From contig CAJNOQ010001157.1 of NCBI GenBank assembly GCA_905250885.1, positions 1 to 35,193 of the forward strand: 35,193 nt of DNA. Reading direction: 5' to 3'. Positions 22,601-32,646 of this stretch are shown here, in pieces. Under the pieces are notes generated by a model, which did not search any database, was not told the DNA's origin, and was given only the letters and a program-made list of their open reading frames with translations. Source of the DNA: Didymodactylos carnosus. Its lineage: Eukaryota; Rotifera; Eurotatoria; Philodinida; Philodinidae. Position 1 is the stretch's first letter. Each line of letters opens with the position of its first letter. A program made the position numbers and the translations under genes.

Positions 22601-23210
22601 TTAAATGTAAATGGTTCACTCAAATTTCCAACAAGATACCGTTGAGATGGCATCGATAATGATGGTTGTTGCTGTACTGGTAAACGATTATTATTATTTT
22701 GTTGTTGTTGTTGATCATATTGAGGTGGTGGCTGCAATATTGATGGTTGCTGTTGTATTGGTAAACGATTGTTATTTGGTTGTTGCTGTTGTTGATCATA
22801 TTGAGATGGTTGCTGATCATATTGAGACGGTTGCTGATTTAGAGTATTTTGTGGATTTTGCTGTTGAAAATGTTGGTTATAATCTGGAAATGGATTCTGT
22901 GGTTGTTGCATTGGAAATTGTCCCTGACTTTGATGTTGCTGAGATGGTTGTGATTGTTGTGAATGTTGCTGAGATGGTAACGGTTGTTGTGGATGATATT
23001 GCGAGTAAACAGAACATATAATAAACAGTAAAAGTAGGCCTAAATGATATCAACTCATTAGTTATATTACTATGTTTTCATATATACAAAGAAAATAAAT
23101 CCAAAATTATGTAATTTATTTATCATATGAAATACATATATTGAAAAACTTTAAAATCACTGTACTATAATCAATCGAATTGATTACTTTCATTTACCTG
23201 ACAATGCCAT
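16685..23210 (-). CDS. immunoglobulin-superfamily single-pass receptor with PDZ-binding tail
   Basis: Exons: 23210-23198, 23039-22386, 22320-21994, 21882-21511, 20801-20751, 20585-20502, 19632-19501, 19428-19410, 19361-18884, 18732-18348 (or -18352), an unresolved junction, 17197 (or 17176)-16984, and 16870-16685. The protein is about 970 residues: signal peptide 1-17 (MALSGLLLLFIICSVYS), Gln/Pro-rich 19-130, and three Ig-like domains, one per exon. Domain 1 (135-222) lacks cysteines. Domain 2 (223-331) has TTCSV and GTVTCQ. Domain 3 (332-455) has MECQIEANPSPSYVWY and GIYSMQC. A stalk, the TM helix 506-532 stopped by RRRR, and a Ser/Pro-rich tail follow. The tail has SH3-ligand runs (762-776, 801-811), VYHNP (a Grb2-type YxN at Y782), PPSY (WW ligand) and a C-terminal PTEV, a class I PDZ ligand. 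All ectodomain introns are phase 1. Many N-glycosylation sites are present. The layout suits an adhesion receptor of nephrin/Kirrel style, but orthology is not shown. Confidence 0.85.
17350..17369 (-). other. candidate 20-nt microexon in Ig receptor tail
   Basis: Minus-strand sequence between a good acceptor (atttttag) and a GTACGA donor would encode YPEETV plus two bases. Joining it to the best downstream acceptor (17198) makes a stop, while the acceptor at 17177 keeps the frame open. A second candidate, with a perfect GTAAGT donor, lies at about 17817. The tail between 18348 and 17176 is therefore not settled from sequence alone. Confidence 0.25.
17786..17805. repeat. (CT)10 microsatellite
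   Basis: A 20-bp CT run in an intron of the Ig receptor gene. A (TA)9 run lies nearby at 18256-18273. Confidence 0.95.
19713..20421. repeat. 709-bp foldback in an intron of the Ig receptor gene
   Basis: Arms 19713-20049 and 20087-20421 are reverse complements over about 335 bp, with a 37-bp loop. Identity is high: long identical stretches include ttcgaacttgacaagctgtc, tgtacaacagctgtatttt and their complements. It lies wholly between exons 20585-20502 and 19632-19501 and carries no reading frame. No clear target duplication was found. In the transcript it would fold into a long double-stranded stem. Confidence 0.9.
22651..22803 (-). repeat. tandem duplication coding the Gln-rich region
   Basis: Residues 84-107 and 111-134 of the Ig receptor are near copies: QYDQQQQQ, an N-run, RLP[IV]QQQPS. 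The corresponding roughly 75-bp DNA units are tandem and rich in CAA/CAG, so the length is likely to vary between alleles. Confidence 0.75.
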
Positions 23211-24545
23211 TCTTGAAATTATTGAATAAAATTATTGTTATAAAAAGAAGTCCAAAAACCTGAGAAATGATAGTTCACCGAATTTCTCACATAACAGGGA
23301 TAGAACAAGTATAAAAAAATCTAAAATATATAATGAAAATATGATTATAGTTATACAATCATATTCAAATTTTAGCTTCTCATATTAAACGATAATAATA
23401 CAAAAGTATTTTGACATATAGAAAGAAGTTTTGATAACTAATGCACAGACAACCATTTTTAGATACGAAAAAAAAATCTATCTAAATTCATTTGTCCTTG
23501 AACGCTTTATATACAAAAAACGAAAACAGTATAAAGTAAAAAAAATCTCAATTGATACATAGAATTACTATTCTTCATCGCATATTATTTTCCATTTTTA
23601 ATCGAATCAAAAGCGAACATATGGAGACTGTTTGTTTTCTCCTATCAATCCTACAAAATAGTTTTAGACATTCATTTAGTACTGACAATGCACGTATACC
23701 AAACTCAATGTGAGAAACAAAGTAGAAAAGTGAAGAAATTTGACCTCTGTTGCAATAAATAAACTTTAGACGTGACAGTATCAAGTTAACAGCAATTAAT
23801 CATTCTTATAAAAGAAATATATTCTCAGTAATGTTTTTTGATCCTTTCTTTGTTCTCTTTTTATCAAAATGTCAAATTGGCATATGAGTCATCGCTTCCA
23901 ATCCCTCTAATTGGTCACACGCTGCCATTCTGTTTTTCTCTTTTGTTAAATAACAAAAAAGAATTTGTAACAAAGTCAATGAGTGAATGTTATTTTAACA
24001 TGAATCGAGGAGTATCACTTGAAAATTCTTTACTAACTAAACATTGCATTTGCAAGAATAGATGGCGCCGCTTGTACAACGGTAAGGCATTGTAGGTTAT
24101 ATTAAGCAGGATAAGCTACAGTGAAAATATCACCATTGAGGTAGTACTTTTGCCTCTTCTACTTTAAGTGTCTCTAGATGTCGCTAATGAACGATTATAT
24201 ATACAAATTAAGAAGAATCATAAATTGGTGTTGTTTTTACTTTAAATCAAAATTTTGATCGAATAATATTCTAAATTAATTATCTTTTAAATTAGTGTTG
24301 ACTGCATGAGAAGTACATTGTACTCTGTTCATTTAAAGAGGCTTGGTTTCGACGACGAGAAGCTTAACGTCTTCGGTAAATGAACAACAGTGTAGAGAGA
24401 GATTCTGTGTTTTAAAGAGAAGGACTATTATCAGTTTAAAACAAAGTATCAATATAAAGTTAAGAAAACTGTTCTGATCATTATGATTTCAGAAAAAAGC
24501 AACGTCTAGTGTTTTTAGTGGAGAGAGAGAGATAGTTGCAAACAC
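23211..24545. other. 5' flank of the Ig receptor gene
   Basis: It should contain the promoter of the minus-strand receptor gene, but no TATA box or initiator could be assigned with confidence. The short frames at 23575 and 23838 show no recognisable motif. A small inverted pair (gttcattta / taaatgaac) lies near 24326-24385. Confidence 0.35.
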
Positions 24546-24677
24546 ATGCAGTGGCGGATCCAGCCCACGAATGGTCGTTCGTACCTTTTAAACAAAATAC
24601 TGTTTCTTTCCCATTTCCCAGCAGAACTCTGTTAGAATAATGTGTTTCTATGGCGACCACATGTATCTCGTACCTTT

Positions 24678-25160
24678 ATCTTATATAAGAGCTACACCTG
24701 AAGTATTTCCCAAGATTTTTAATAGCGGTTTGTCGTAGAGGATTTATTCTTTTTTTGTTTAAAAGAGAAAAAGAAATTACATGGATTGATTTTTGAATTA
24801 GGTCTTAGTTTTTCGTCAAATTGAGGCTTTTCGGAAAATTCAGAACGATTTTTCGCGTTTTGGACGTTGTTGGTTGTCTGGAAAACCAACCAAGGCTTAA
24901 TTGAAAAATCGGCGCCGGTCAGTCGATGCAGTTAGGCGTCTAGTTTAATATAAAACAAACCCGACTCCCTAGCTTGAAGTATATTAAAAAATCTTGAGAA
25001 AAACAGGGTCCTTCTCGGACCGTGATCTTTGGAAAACTCCTAAATCGTAAGACTTGGAGACAAAAAAAGTTTTTATTCCCCTAACTCATTAAACCTAACA
25101 TTTATGGAAAGTTTCGTCAGGATCGGATGTACGGTGTCGGAGATAATTTCTGAGAGAGGG
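24678..25160 (-). repeat. dispersed repeat, copy B
   Basis: The reverse complement aligns with 7026-7508 in the ART intron over nearly its whole length, with substitutions and several indels. It starts about 115 bp inside the left end of the 24550 region. Both copies are non-coding. Confidence 0.85.
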
Positions 25161-25570
25161 CCCCTTAAACTCATCTTTTCATACAAAATGAAGTTAAAAT
25201 GTGTGTGTTTAAAGTAGAATTTCTTTGAATTCTTTGTAAAACTAACTCATCGTTGAAAAATTTCACAGACAAATATATTGATCCTTTTTCATCAATAGAT
25301 ATTTCCAAGTGGGAGCTAAAAATTGAGAGTCAAGCGAAACCCTTGCTTTCTGTCGGTTAAACATGGCATTTTAGTTTCTGGGACTATTATGAAATGGTCT
25401 GTGGGAGCATGTGTACAACCAGAAGGTAGGTAATCCATCATACTGAGTCTCGTGGAATAACTGCTATACGCACACTGATGAATCTAAAAGTAAGATAAAT
25501 TTAAAGAAAATGTTTTTGATCTCACAACTTAAGAAATAGAAAACAGATTCTTTTCACATTTTGAACCACA

Positions 25571-25660
25571 TTATAATGTACTGCCACTCTATATATAGAG
25601 TGGCAGTACATTATAAAAGTTCAAACGTACGCTATTATAATAGCGTACATTTGAACTTTT
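25571..25660. repeat. two abutting palindromes
   Basis: Positions 25571-25616 form a perfect 46-bp palindrome centred on tatatata. Positions 25615-25660 form a second 46-bp palindrome centred on attataat with one mismatched pair. They share two bases. Neither has a spacer, so each could extrude as a cruciform or fold into a hairpin in RNA. No coding content. Confidence 0.95.
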
Positions 25661-26334
25661 GTGTTTCTTAACTTTGATTTTTTTAGCACACATAACTTTG
25701 AACTATCTGTCCATGAAAAAATGCAGATATTTAGCGTTTTTTTGTTTTTTTATCAAAAATTATTAAAAATCGTCATTTGCATTATATTTTTAAATTGAAT
25801 GAATTATTTTAAAACACATAACATTGCGTGCTAGAAAAAACAATTTTTGATACTTCAGTGGAAGGGAACTGATTTACGGAAAGATATTCAATATGATTAA
25901 AAGAAATAACAGAATGCATCCACAATCTTCTTTCGACGATAAAAACTGAAAATATTTTAGATGATAACTTTTTGATTGTGTAAAAATCGGTCTATTTTAT
26001 TTGAATAAAAAATTTTTATAGGAGAAAAAAACACGGCATCATCGAAAAAAAGAAACAATTTTAATCTCTTATTGACCATCATCGTTTGAAGAATGCACTG
26101 CGTCATTTTTTTATTCTACACAAATCACTACCTATATGAAAGCTATAATTGTGAAAGTATATGTTCGTAATAAACTCTTTATATGACTTTCAATCAAGTA
26201 TAAGTAAATCATTCACACTTTTAAAACTGTCAAAAAAAAACTTTATTTCTAGTTGAAAATCTGAGACTCTTCGTTGAAATACTACTCACTTTAAAATAAA
26301 TGATTGGTAAATTGAAAAAAGATGCAATCCATAC

Positions 26335-27561
26335 TAGGGATGTTAATTTGGTATAATTTCAGAAAATAAATATAAATAAATGAAAAAAAATTTATTTTTA
26401 TAAAATAAAGATAAGTGAGTGTTACCTTTATCTTTAAAAAATAAAGGCAAAATAAGGAAATAGAGATTTTATTTTTGCTGTTTTCAAGTGAATTAACAAG
26501 CAGGGAAATCTTACAAGGGAACCGTCTCAAGTGTTCTCGAGCTTTTTCGTCGAAACATATATAGACATAGGCTATCGCTGATGCTAATATCGAATATCAT
26601 AGTCGAAGCGGCATAGGGGGCCCTGGAGACCCGGTTTTCTAGAAAACCAGTTTTTCACAAACTCTAAAAAATAACCAAAATCTTTCTTAATGAGCGATGA
26701 TTGTAGTCCGCGAAAGTCCGATTAAAATGAGACATCTCTCAGCTCTACATGACCTTTCTTTGCAAAGTTATAGTTTACAATAAAAGCCCTAAATTAATTT
26801 TTTCGTATTTCTGTAGCTTTGAGCCGACAATGAACATTTAGGGCTTTTCTTGTAAAGAGAGGTCGTGTAGAGCTAGGAGATGTCTCATGTTGATCAGACT
26901 TTCGCGGGCTACAATTATGCCTCATTAAGAAAGGTTTTAGTTATTTTTTAGAGTTTATGAAAAACTGGTTTTCTAGAAAATCGGGTCTCCAAGGACTCAT
27001 ATGCTGCTCCTACTATGATATTCGATATCAGCATCAGCGGTAATCTATGCCTATCGGTGTTTCGATGAAAAAGCTCGGGAACACTTGGAGCGGTTCTCTC
27101 ATTAGTATATGATCGTTGATACGCTCATCCTCACCCTCACCTCAAATCATGAGCTGATTATTTGTCCGACTAAGTGGTTTTAAGTCATGATGCATAATTA
27201 TCCAGATTGACTAAAACTAAACTAGTTCGAAAAGAGAATATTAGATAGAACAAGCGCAGCTAGTTCTGAGAAAAAAAAGATGATCACAGAAGGAGCATGT
27301 CAACCGTTTATTTCATCTTTATTGTTTGAAATTATACCTATAGGTTAGGTGTTTTTAATCAGAAATATCTTCTAAATAAAGTGCTTCATCTGAACCACAG
27401 TAAATTCTGTTGTCTTAGAACATTCCACATCTACTGCATATATTCCATAAAATAAAATCTTTATTTCTTTATTTTATCTTTATCTTATAAAAAATAAATC
27501 TTTTTTCATTTATTTATCTTTATTATTTAAATATAAATGACAAATTTATATTTATCCACTA
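26335..27561. mobile_element. AT-rich inverted-repeat element with a nested foldback
   Basis: The left end (taggg...) and right end (...cacta) carry inverted AT-rich segments. aaataaatgaaaaaaaattt with about 20 following bases on the left matches the complement on the right at about 38 of 41 positions. Ends of TAGGG type recall hAT elements, but no target duplication was found. The foldback at 26518-27098 sits inside it, nearer the left end. Confidence 0.5.
26518..27098. repeat. 581-bp foldback element
   Basis: Arms 26518-26793 and 26837-27098 are reverse complements at about 85 percent identity, with a loop of about 43 bp. Shared words include gagctttttcgtcgaaaca, gctgatgctaatatcgaata, ggttttctagaaaaccag and gagacatctc. 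It is non-coding and nested in the 26335-27561 element. Confidence 0.85.
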
Positions 27562-27752
27562 TTATAAATGAACAATAAAACTAAACTAACACTTCTAGTT
27601 CGTACTTTAAAAAATGTTTGTTTGAAAAAACAAAACATAGTTTGTTTATCTCATTTCTTTTAAAGCTGTTACAGATGGTCAAATTTTGTATTACGTACAG
27701 TCGATAAAGTATTAAATATTATAAAGTTATTTCGCATAATTATAAAAGAGAG

Positions 27753-28048
27753 TACCCAGTCAGTCATAGTCATTCCAGACAAGGACAGGAAACTCTGTTT
27801 ACGAAAATTTTTACGCGTTTAGCGAGTTTCGAATAACAACGTGCAAGAAGCTGCGAGTGTGTAAAAATAAACAGTAGCAAACGCACCGTTGCCGCGGAAA
27901 AAAAAGACTTTACACGCGTGTTCCTGCGTTTTATTTTTACACACTCGCAGCCTCTTGCGCGTTATTATTCGAAACTCGCTAAACGTGTAAAATTTTTCGT
28001 AAACAGAGTTTCCTACGCTTTTCTGGAATAACTATGACTGACTGGGTA
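27753..28048. mobile_element. foldback MITE flanked by TA
   Basis: Arms of about 118 bp (27755-27872 and 27930-28046) pair closely. The ends read TA-CCCAGTCAGTCATAG and CTATGACTGACTGGG-TA. A TA duplication points to a Tc1/mariner-type mobilising transposase. The interior contains gttgccgcgg and no coding frame. Confidence 0.85.
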
Positions 28049-28284
28049 ACTTCAACTAAAAAAGCACAACATAGTTGTTAGAAAATCCATCAATGTTCAA
28101 ACTAACAGTTATCAATTTGAGCTAGGTTTTGTTCTCTAAATGTAAACTTTCTCATAAGACCGTTGTGTTTAGAGTACATAAATGAAGTCGCCAATGTTAA
28201 ACTGTCAATGTTCAAGTAAAATATCATAATGGAGAGCAGCACGAGCTTTTGATAAAATCTGAATTTAGCAATTATCTAGAAGAG

Positions 28285-28508
28285 TAGAGTAGGTTGGGAT
28301 ATTCGGGACAGCCTCTCTAATTTACATAGTATTACAAGCGTACCTGAAGCATTTTTACTCGAAAAAAAACGACACTTCTCAGGTGGATAGATCGAACATT
28401 TCTCTATCTACTAATGTAAATATCTTGTTAAATTTCAATAAGATTAATTAGTATTCATCAATTTCCAGAGACTCCTATCAAATGTCCTGAATTACCCCAA
28501 CCTACTCT
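28285..28508. mobile_element. 224-bp MITE with 26-bp inverted ends
   Basis: The left end tagagtaggttgggatattc pairs with the complement of the right end (ttaccccaacctactcta), with two substitutions and one gap over 26-27 bp. TA at both outer edges fits a TA target duplication. AT-rich, no reading frame. Confidence 0.8.
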
Positions 28509-28858
28509 ATGTCAATTTTTGTTCCTTCCAGAGCGAAACAACTATCAGGCAAAGTCTTCTGATATACGTATGTACACATCTTCGAATTTTTAGAAACAAA
28601 GATATTTTATCCACTAGGTCTTTGGATATTTGTAGTTTGTACTAAATGAAACATTGATCTATGTGTAAAAATCTGACATCTTTTCCAAGAAATTCGAAAT
28701 TATATTTCTAAAAATATAACTGAAAAATTGAGTACTATTGTCGTTCTTTCGAAAGTCTAGAAACAGTTGAAAGCGCATTTGTTTGATTTCATTACACTCA
28801 CCCATGTCAAAGTTTTTTAAAACGATTTCTGCAGAAATGAGCGTTTTTTGGCAGCACT

Positions 28859-28907
28859 AGCGCAATGCCAGAAAACGCATGGTTCTTATATGCGTTTTCT
28901 TGCGCTG
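28859..28907. repeat. short imperfect hairpin
   Basis: agaaaacgcat and atgcgttttct form a perfect 11-bp stem around a 9-bp loop, extended by agcgca/tgcgct. It is non-coding. It could be part of an undefined element end. Confidence 0.7.
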
Positions 28908-29127
28908 TATTTTTTACCGTGCAAAATTAAACAAGAAAACGATACCTTTTGTCTTTTATTGCAGGATCTTTTTTTTGCGTTATACTGCGTGTCGTTTTTA
29001 AATAAAATTTTGGTAAGATTTTTTTTAACAATACAAAAAAACGATGACGTATTCGATGACTCATCGTAACTAGTGTATAATTCGAAAAAGCGGTATATTG
29101 ATATAAGTGGTCCTGAGATTTCTCTGA

Positions 29128-29400
29128 GTGACTTCTCTTAGCCACGGGGAAAGCGGAGAGAGTGAAGTGGACAGCGGGTCGAGCCAGGAGGTCTGCCTAT
29201 GGGCAGATTCGATGAACCTGTCCGTGTTTGCAAAACAACAAATTTTCTGCAGAAGAAACTCTCAGAACAAAAATTTTGACATGGGTCAACACATTCTAAT
29301 TCTTAGAACTCAACACATCCAATTCCTGCGTGACCTATTCCATCAAGTTCACGACATATTAGTACCATACATAATTTTTTTCGGTATCAGTAAAATCTAG
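29128..29400 (+). pseudogene. coding-like frame, unrecognised
   Basis: This frame is open for 90 codons but begins with a non-ATG codon. The part MNLSVFAKQQIFCRRNSQNK followed by NFDMGQHILILRTQHIQFLR looks protein-like and is less AT-biased than its surroundings. It ends near a possible donor (ATCA|GTAAAA). It may be an exon or remnant linked to the segment 29433-29952. No family recognised. Confidence 0.3.
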
Positions 29401-29432
29401 AAAGATGGAAGGATGTCTACGGTGTTGATGTA

Positions 29433-29952
29433 GGGCAGAGCTGATCATCTACATTTTAAACCGACTGAAAGCTGCAGGCAGTGCAGACGGGTTGCAGTTT
29501 GCACTGACGACCACTGACGGCCGGCAGCTAAAGATCAACGCAACAACACAGTTTTCATAAATCTAGTAAATGATGCCCTTCATAATTATACGAGAATTGA
29601 TCCATCAGCACGAAATATGATACAACAATGGTTAGAATACAGCACTGATATTCACATCCTATTGAGAAGCCTGTCTTATCATGCCGTATTATTACTTGCC
29701 GCATCTAATATGTGGAATGTACATGTCGCCGATATTTTATGTGATTTGTTATTGTGCAAAATAGATCGATTTCGTCAACGAGTAGAGACAATTTTGAGTA
29801 ATAATGGCATAAAATCTAGTAATGATTTGGGTGAAGATGTTTTGTTGATATTAATTCAAATGTATCATGATTACAGATCAACATTGCCATATGCCACATT
29901 AATACTGACTTGGACGTCTGAGCGATTAAAAATTGATCAGCTGCTATCCTAG
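29433..29952 (+). pseudogene. coding-like segment near right end of the 5.6-kb region
   Basis: First comes a GC-richer frame, AELIIYILNRLKAAGSADGL then QFALTTTDGRQLKINATTQ (about 29434-29550). It is followed, one frame over, by about 133 codons beginning FINLVNDALHNYTRIDPSAR and ending IDQLLS at 29952, with an internal ATG at 29617. The second part is rich in helix-forming residues and looks like real protein (KIDRFRQRVETILSNNGIKS). A frame change or short splice lies near 29551 (acacag|T). No start, family or partner could be identified. It could be a captured host gene piece or an unknown element protein. Confidence 0.4.
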
Positions 29953-30138
29953 TCAGTGCCTGCGAGCGGTACGAGCGAACCTTTCTGATATGTATGAGCG
30001 ATCTTGCCTTGCGAAATAACTTCAGAATGTATATTTCTTAAGATTTGTTTTCAGATGCGAAGTAATACGCATTCTCACAAAAAACAGTCAATTTAATACT
30101 ACCTTGAAAGGCTTGTTTAAATTTCTGGATCCGCCACT

Positions 30139-31573
30139 ACCAGTGGTGGTGTGAAAATTCCATTTTTCAAATTTCGAAGCCTGGTGAACAGTTGTTTTTA
30201 ATGGGAACTGCTCTCAAGATCTTTTTTTTGCGTAAAATTGACAATAAAACGATGGGGACACTTGACGTTCATATCAGTAAGAAAGCACACTGTTTTTGCT
30301 ATTGTCATTCGAACAAGAAAAACATTGATAATTAAATCTTGTCTCAACATGTTCTGAAAAATTTTCTTTTTGGAAATCGTATTTTCATTCGTTCTTTTCA
30401 AAGAGAATTCGTCTCATGCTAGTTTTAGTTCTTTAAGTGGATATATATTGTTGTAAAATCTCTCCATAGATCATTAAAAATGAAGATTTCTAGAAAACCT
30501 ATTCAGAAACCGAAATATTAACTGTGGGTTTTCAAAGTGTGTACTGAAGTTTATTGTATACTGTAGGTAAAAAGAGTATATATTGACATTCTACAGTGTC
30601 AGCAGTACTTTTCTTGAACATCATATCGGCAAGGTGTATCAACATTTGGACTTTTTTGACGCTATGTCTAAACAACGGAAAATTATGAAATAACTTCGCT
30701 CCGATTTTGACGAGGACACGTTGACCTGATGTACACGTTTTAAAAAACAACAAAAATAATTGTACGATACTTTAAATTGCCAAAACCAAAGACTCTTTTC
30801 AACATCAATCTTTGAGAAGATTTTGTTATGTTCCTGTAGAATCCTCAGATTAGTGTTTTTTTTAAAAGATGCGCCGCGAAATACTCTACAAAACTATACC
30901 TAAACTTTGATTTCAGACCTTCAATTAAGAAAACTACTTTAATTATACGAAAAGGCGAAAAAAACTGAAGACCTTGTAAATTCAAAAACAATTTCCTATA
31001 TTAACTTTTTGAAAGTAAGAAAACCTGAATCAGCCATTATGTAGTCCTGACTTCGTTCTATCTTTTAGCTACACTTCACATTTTTTCACACCAAAATCCA
31101 TGGAGAAATAATCATTTTTCTGTCGATTATCACACATATTTTCATTAATTTTTTAAATTCTGGGTAGAGTGGTGCTTCCAGTAAAAGTCCCATAACTCCA
31201 TCAGAATAATTGTCAATTTTTGACATATTTTTACAGACCACAAGAAAGAACACATTTAAAAGTACAAAAAGAACTAAGTTCTGACTTTTGCTACACTTTT
31301 TACGAAAATAATAGTCGAAAAAAAAAACTAAATTTACAAAGTTTTCATTTTTTTCACCTTTCGTCTAATTTACAAAGTTTTCATGATTGAAATTATGGTT
31401 TTGCAGAGTATTTTGAGATGTGCATCGTTGAAAAAAAATCACTAATCTTAGGATCCTAAATGAACATGAGAAAACGAGAAAATACTGAGAGGCTCATTCA
31501 TTATGACGTATCCAATAAAATATAATCACTTTTATTAATGTTGTACAACTCAATGGTAGTTTAAATAACTGTC
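30139..31573. other. gene-free stretch
   Basis: No gene is seen. The frames at 30198 and 30532 (minus) have no recognisable motif. Around 31140-31420 there are phrases (cataactcc, ctaatttacaaagttttca twice) that recall fragments of dispersed repeats. Confidence 0.4.
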
Positions 31574-32646
31574 AATAGGCTTGTAACATGAGAAAACTAT
31601 CTCCAAAATGGCTAGCCGCACGGTTACGAAACTTGGGGCCTGAGGATTTCAAGCCATGCTCTTTCTTTTAGTAAGCGGAAACTTTTTCAAAAACCTTCAA
31701 AAGTAGGGTTTCTAGAAAACCGGGGTTTTTGAGCTATAGGTTTTGAATAAAATGAGTTTTTATAAAGACGTAGCAAGAGAAAACTTTTTTGAATATGATA
31801 TTCGAATTCAGGGTTGAAAGATGGATTTTTAAAAAAAGAAATTAAGTCTCTAACTCAAACTCCCGATTTTTAAAACTATGTGTATATATATAAATTGTAT
31901 AAATTGTACGTGTAATAGAGAGTAAATGTATCGATTAGTACATGCCAGGTGCAGTTGATTTCTCTCTTTAACTTTGTCTCTCGCTTCTTCCATTCATCCT
32001 ATATCAGGAGAGGCACCTGTGTAATAGGCATATATAACGATGAAAAGACTTGTTAAGCGTTCAACTGTATCCTATTAATCGATTTTGAACATCTGAAGCC
32101 ATAAAAAGTTCTATACCAAAATTTAAATATCAAAAAACTAGAAATTTAAGTGAAATTAGAGAGAGGTTTTCTGAAGATCCTTTAGAAACCCTGATCACGT
32201 GATGTGCGAATATTGTCAAACCCCTACGTTTGTATACTTTTTAATACTCTTTCAAATGCCCTTTGAACGAGCCCTCTATCACCTACCTGAGCTGCATTAT
32301 AGAGGCTTTAAAAAAGCTCCCTTTTTTAAAAATTACAATTTGTTTTAAAAAATCGGAAGTTTGAGTTAGAGACTTAATTTCTTTTTTTTAAAATCCATCT
32401 TTCACCCCTGAATTCGAATATCATATTCAAAAAAGTTTTCTCTTGCTACGTCTTTATAAAAACTCATTTTATTCAAAATCTATAGCTCAAAAACCCTGGT
32501 TTTCTAGAAACCCTACTTCTGAAGGTTTTTGAAAAAAGTTTTCGCTTACTAAAAGAAAGAGCATGACTTGAAATCCTCAGGCCCCAAGTTTCGTACCCGT
32601 CCGGCCAGCTATTTTGGAGATAGTTTTCTCATGTTACACGCCTATT
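31574..32646. mobile_element. 1.07-kb foldback element with about 300-bp arms
   Basis: Arms about 31574-31880 and 32340-32646 are reverse complements at roughly 90 percent identity. Shared words include gaaacttggggcctgagga, gggtttctagaaaaccg, gacgtagcaagagaaaac and gagttagagacttaatttct. The middle 460 bp is non-coding. Target duplications are not clear. The phrase tttctagaaaacc also occurs in the 26518-27098 foldback, hinting at a common ancestry. Confidence 0.88.

Larger units (their letters stand above)
24550..30138. mobile_element. 5.6-kb composite region with hAT-like inverted ends
   Basis: The word agtggcggatccag at 24550-24563 is the exact reverse complement of 30125-30138. CAGTGGCGGATCC-type ends are common in hAT transposons. 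No 8-bp target duplication matches, so the ends may belong to one old element or to two related ones. The interior holds a dispersed repeat copy, twin palindromes, a nested element at 26335-27561, MITEs at 27755-28046 and 28285-28508, and a coding-like segment at 29433-29952. No transposase could be recognised. Confidence 0.5.

Noticed and set aside
22413-23021. Plus-strand frames rich in I, V and D
   Set aside because: They are antisense shadows of the CAA/CAG-rich Ig receptor exon on the minus strand.
29617-29952. A complete 111-codon gene starting at ATG 29617
   Set aside because: The same frame is open upstream for about 20 more codons of similar quality, so the ATG is probably internal to a larger, incomplete segment.
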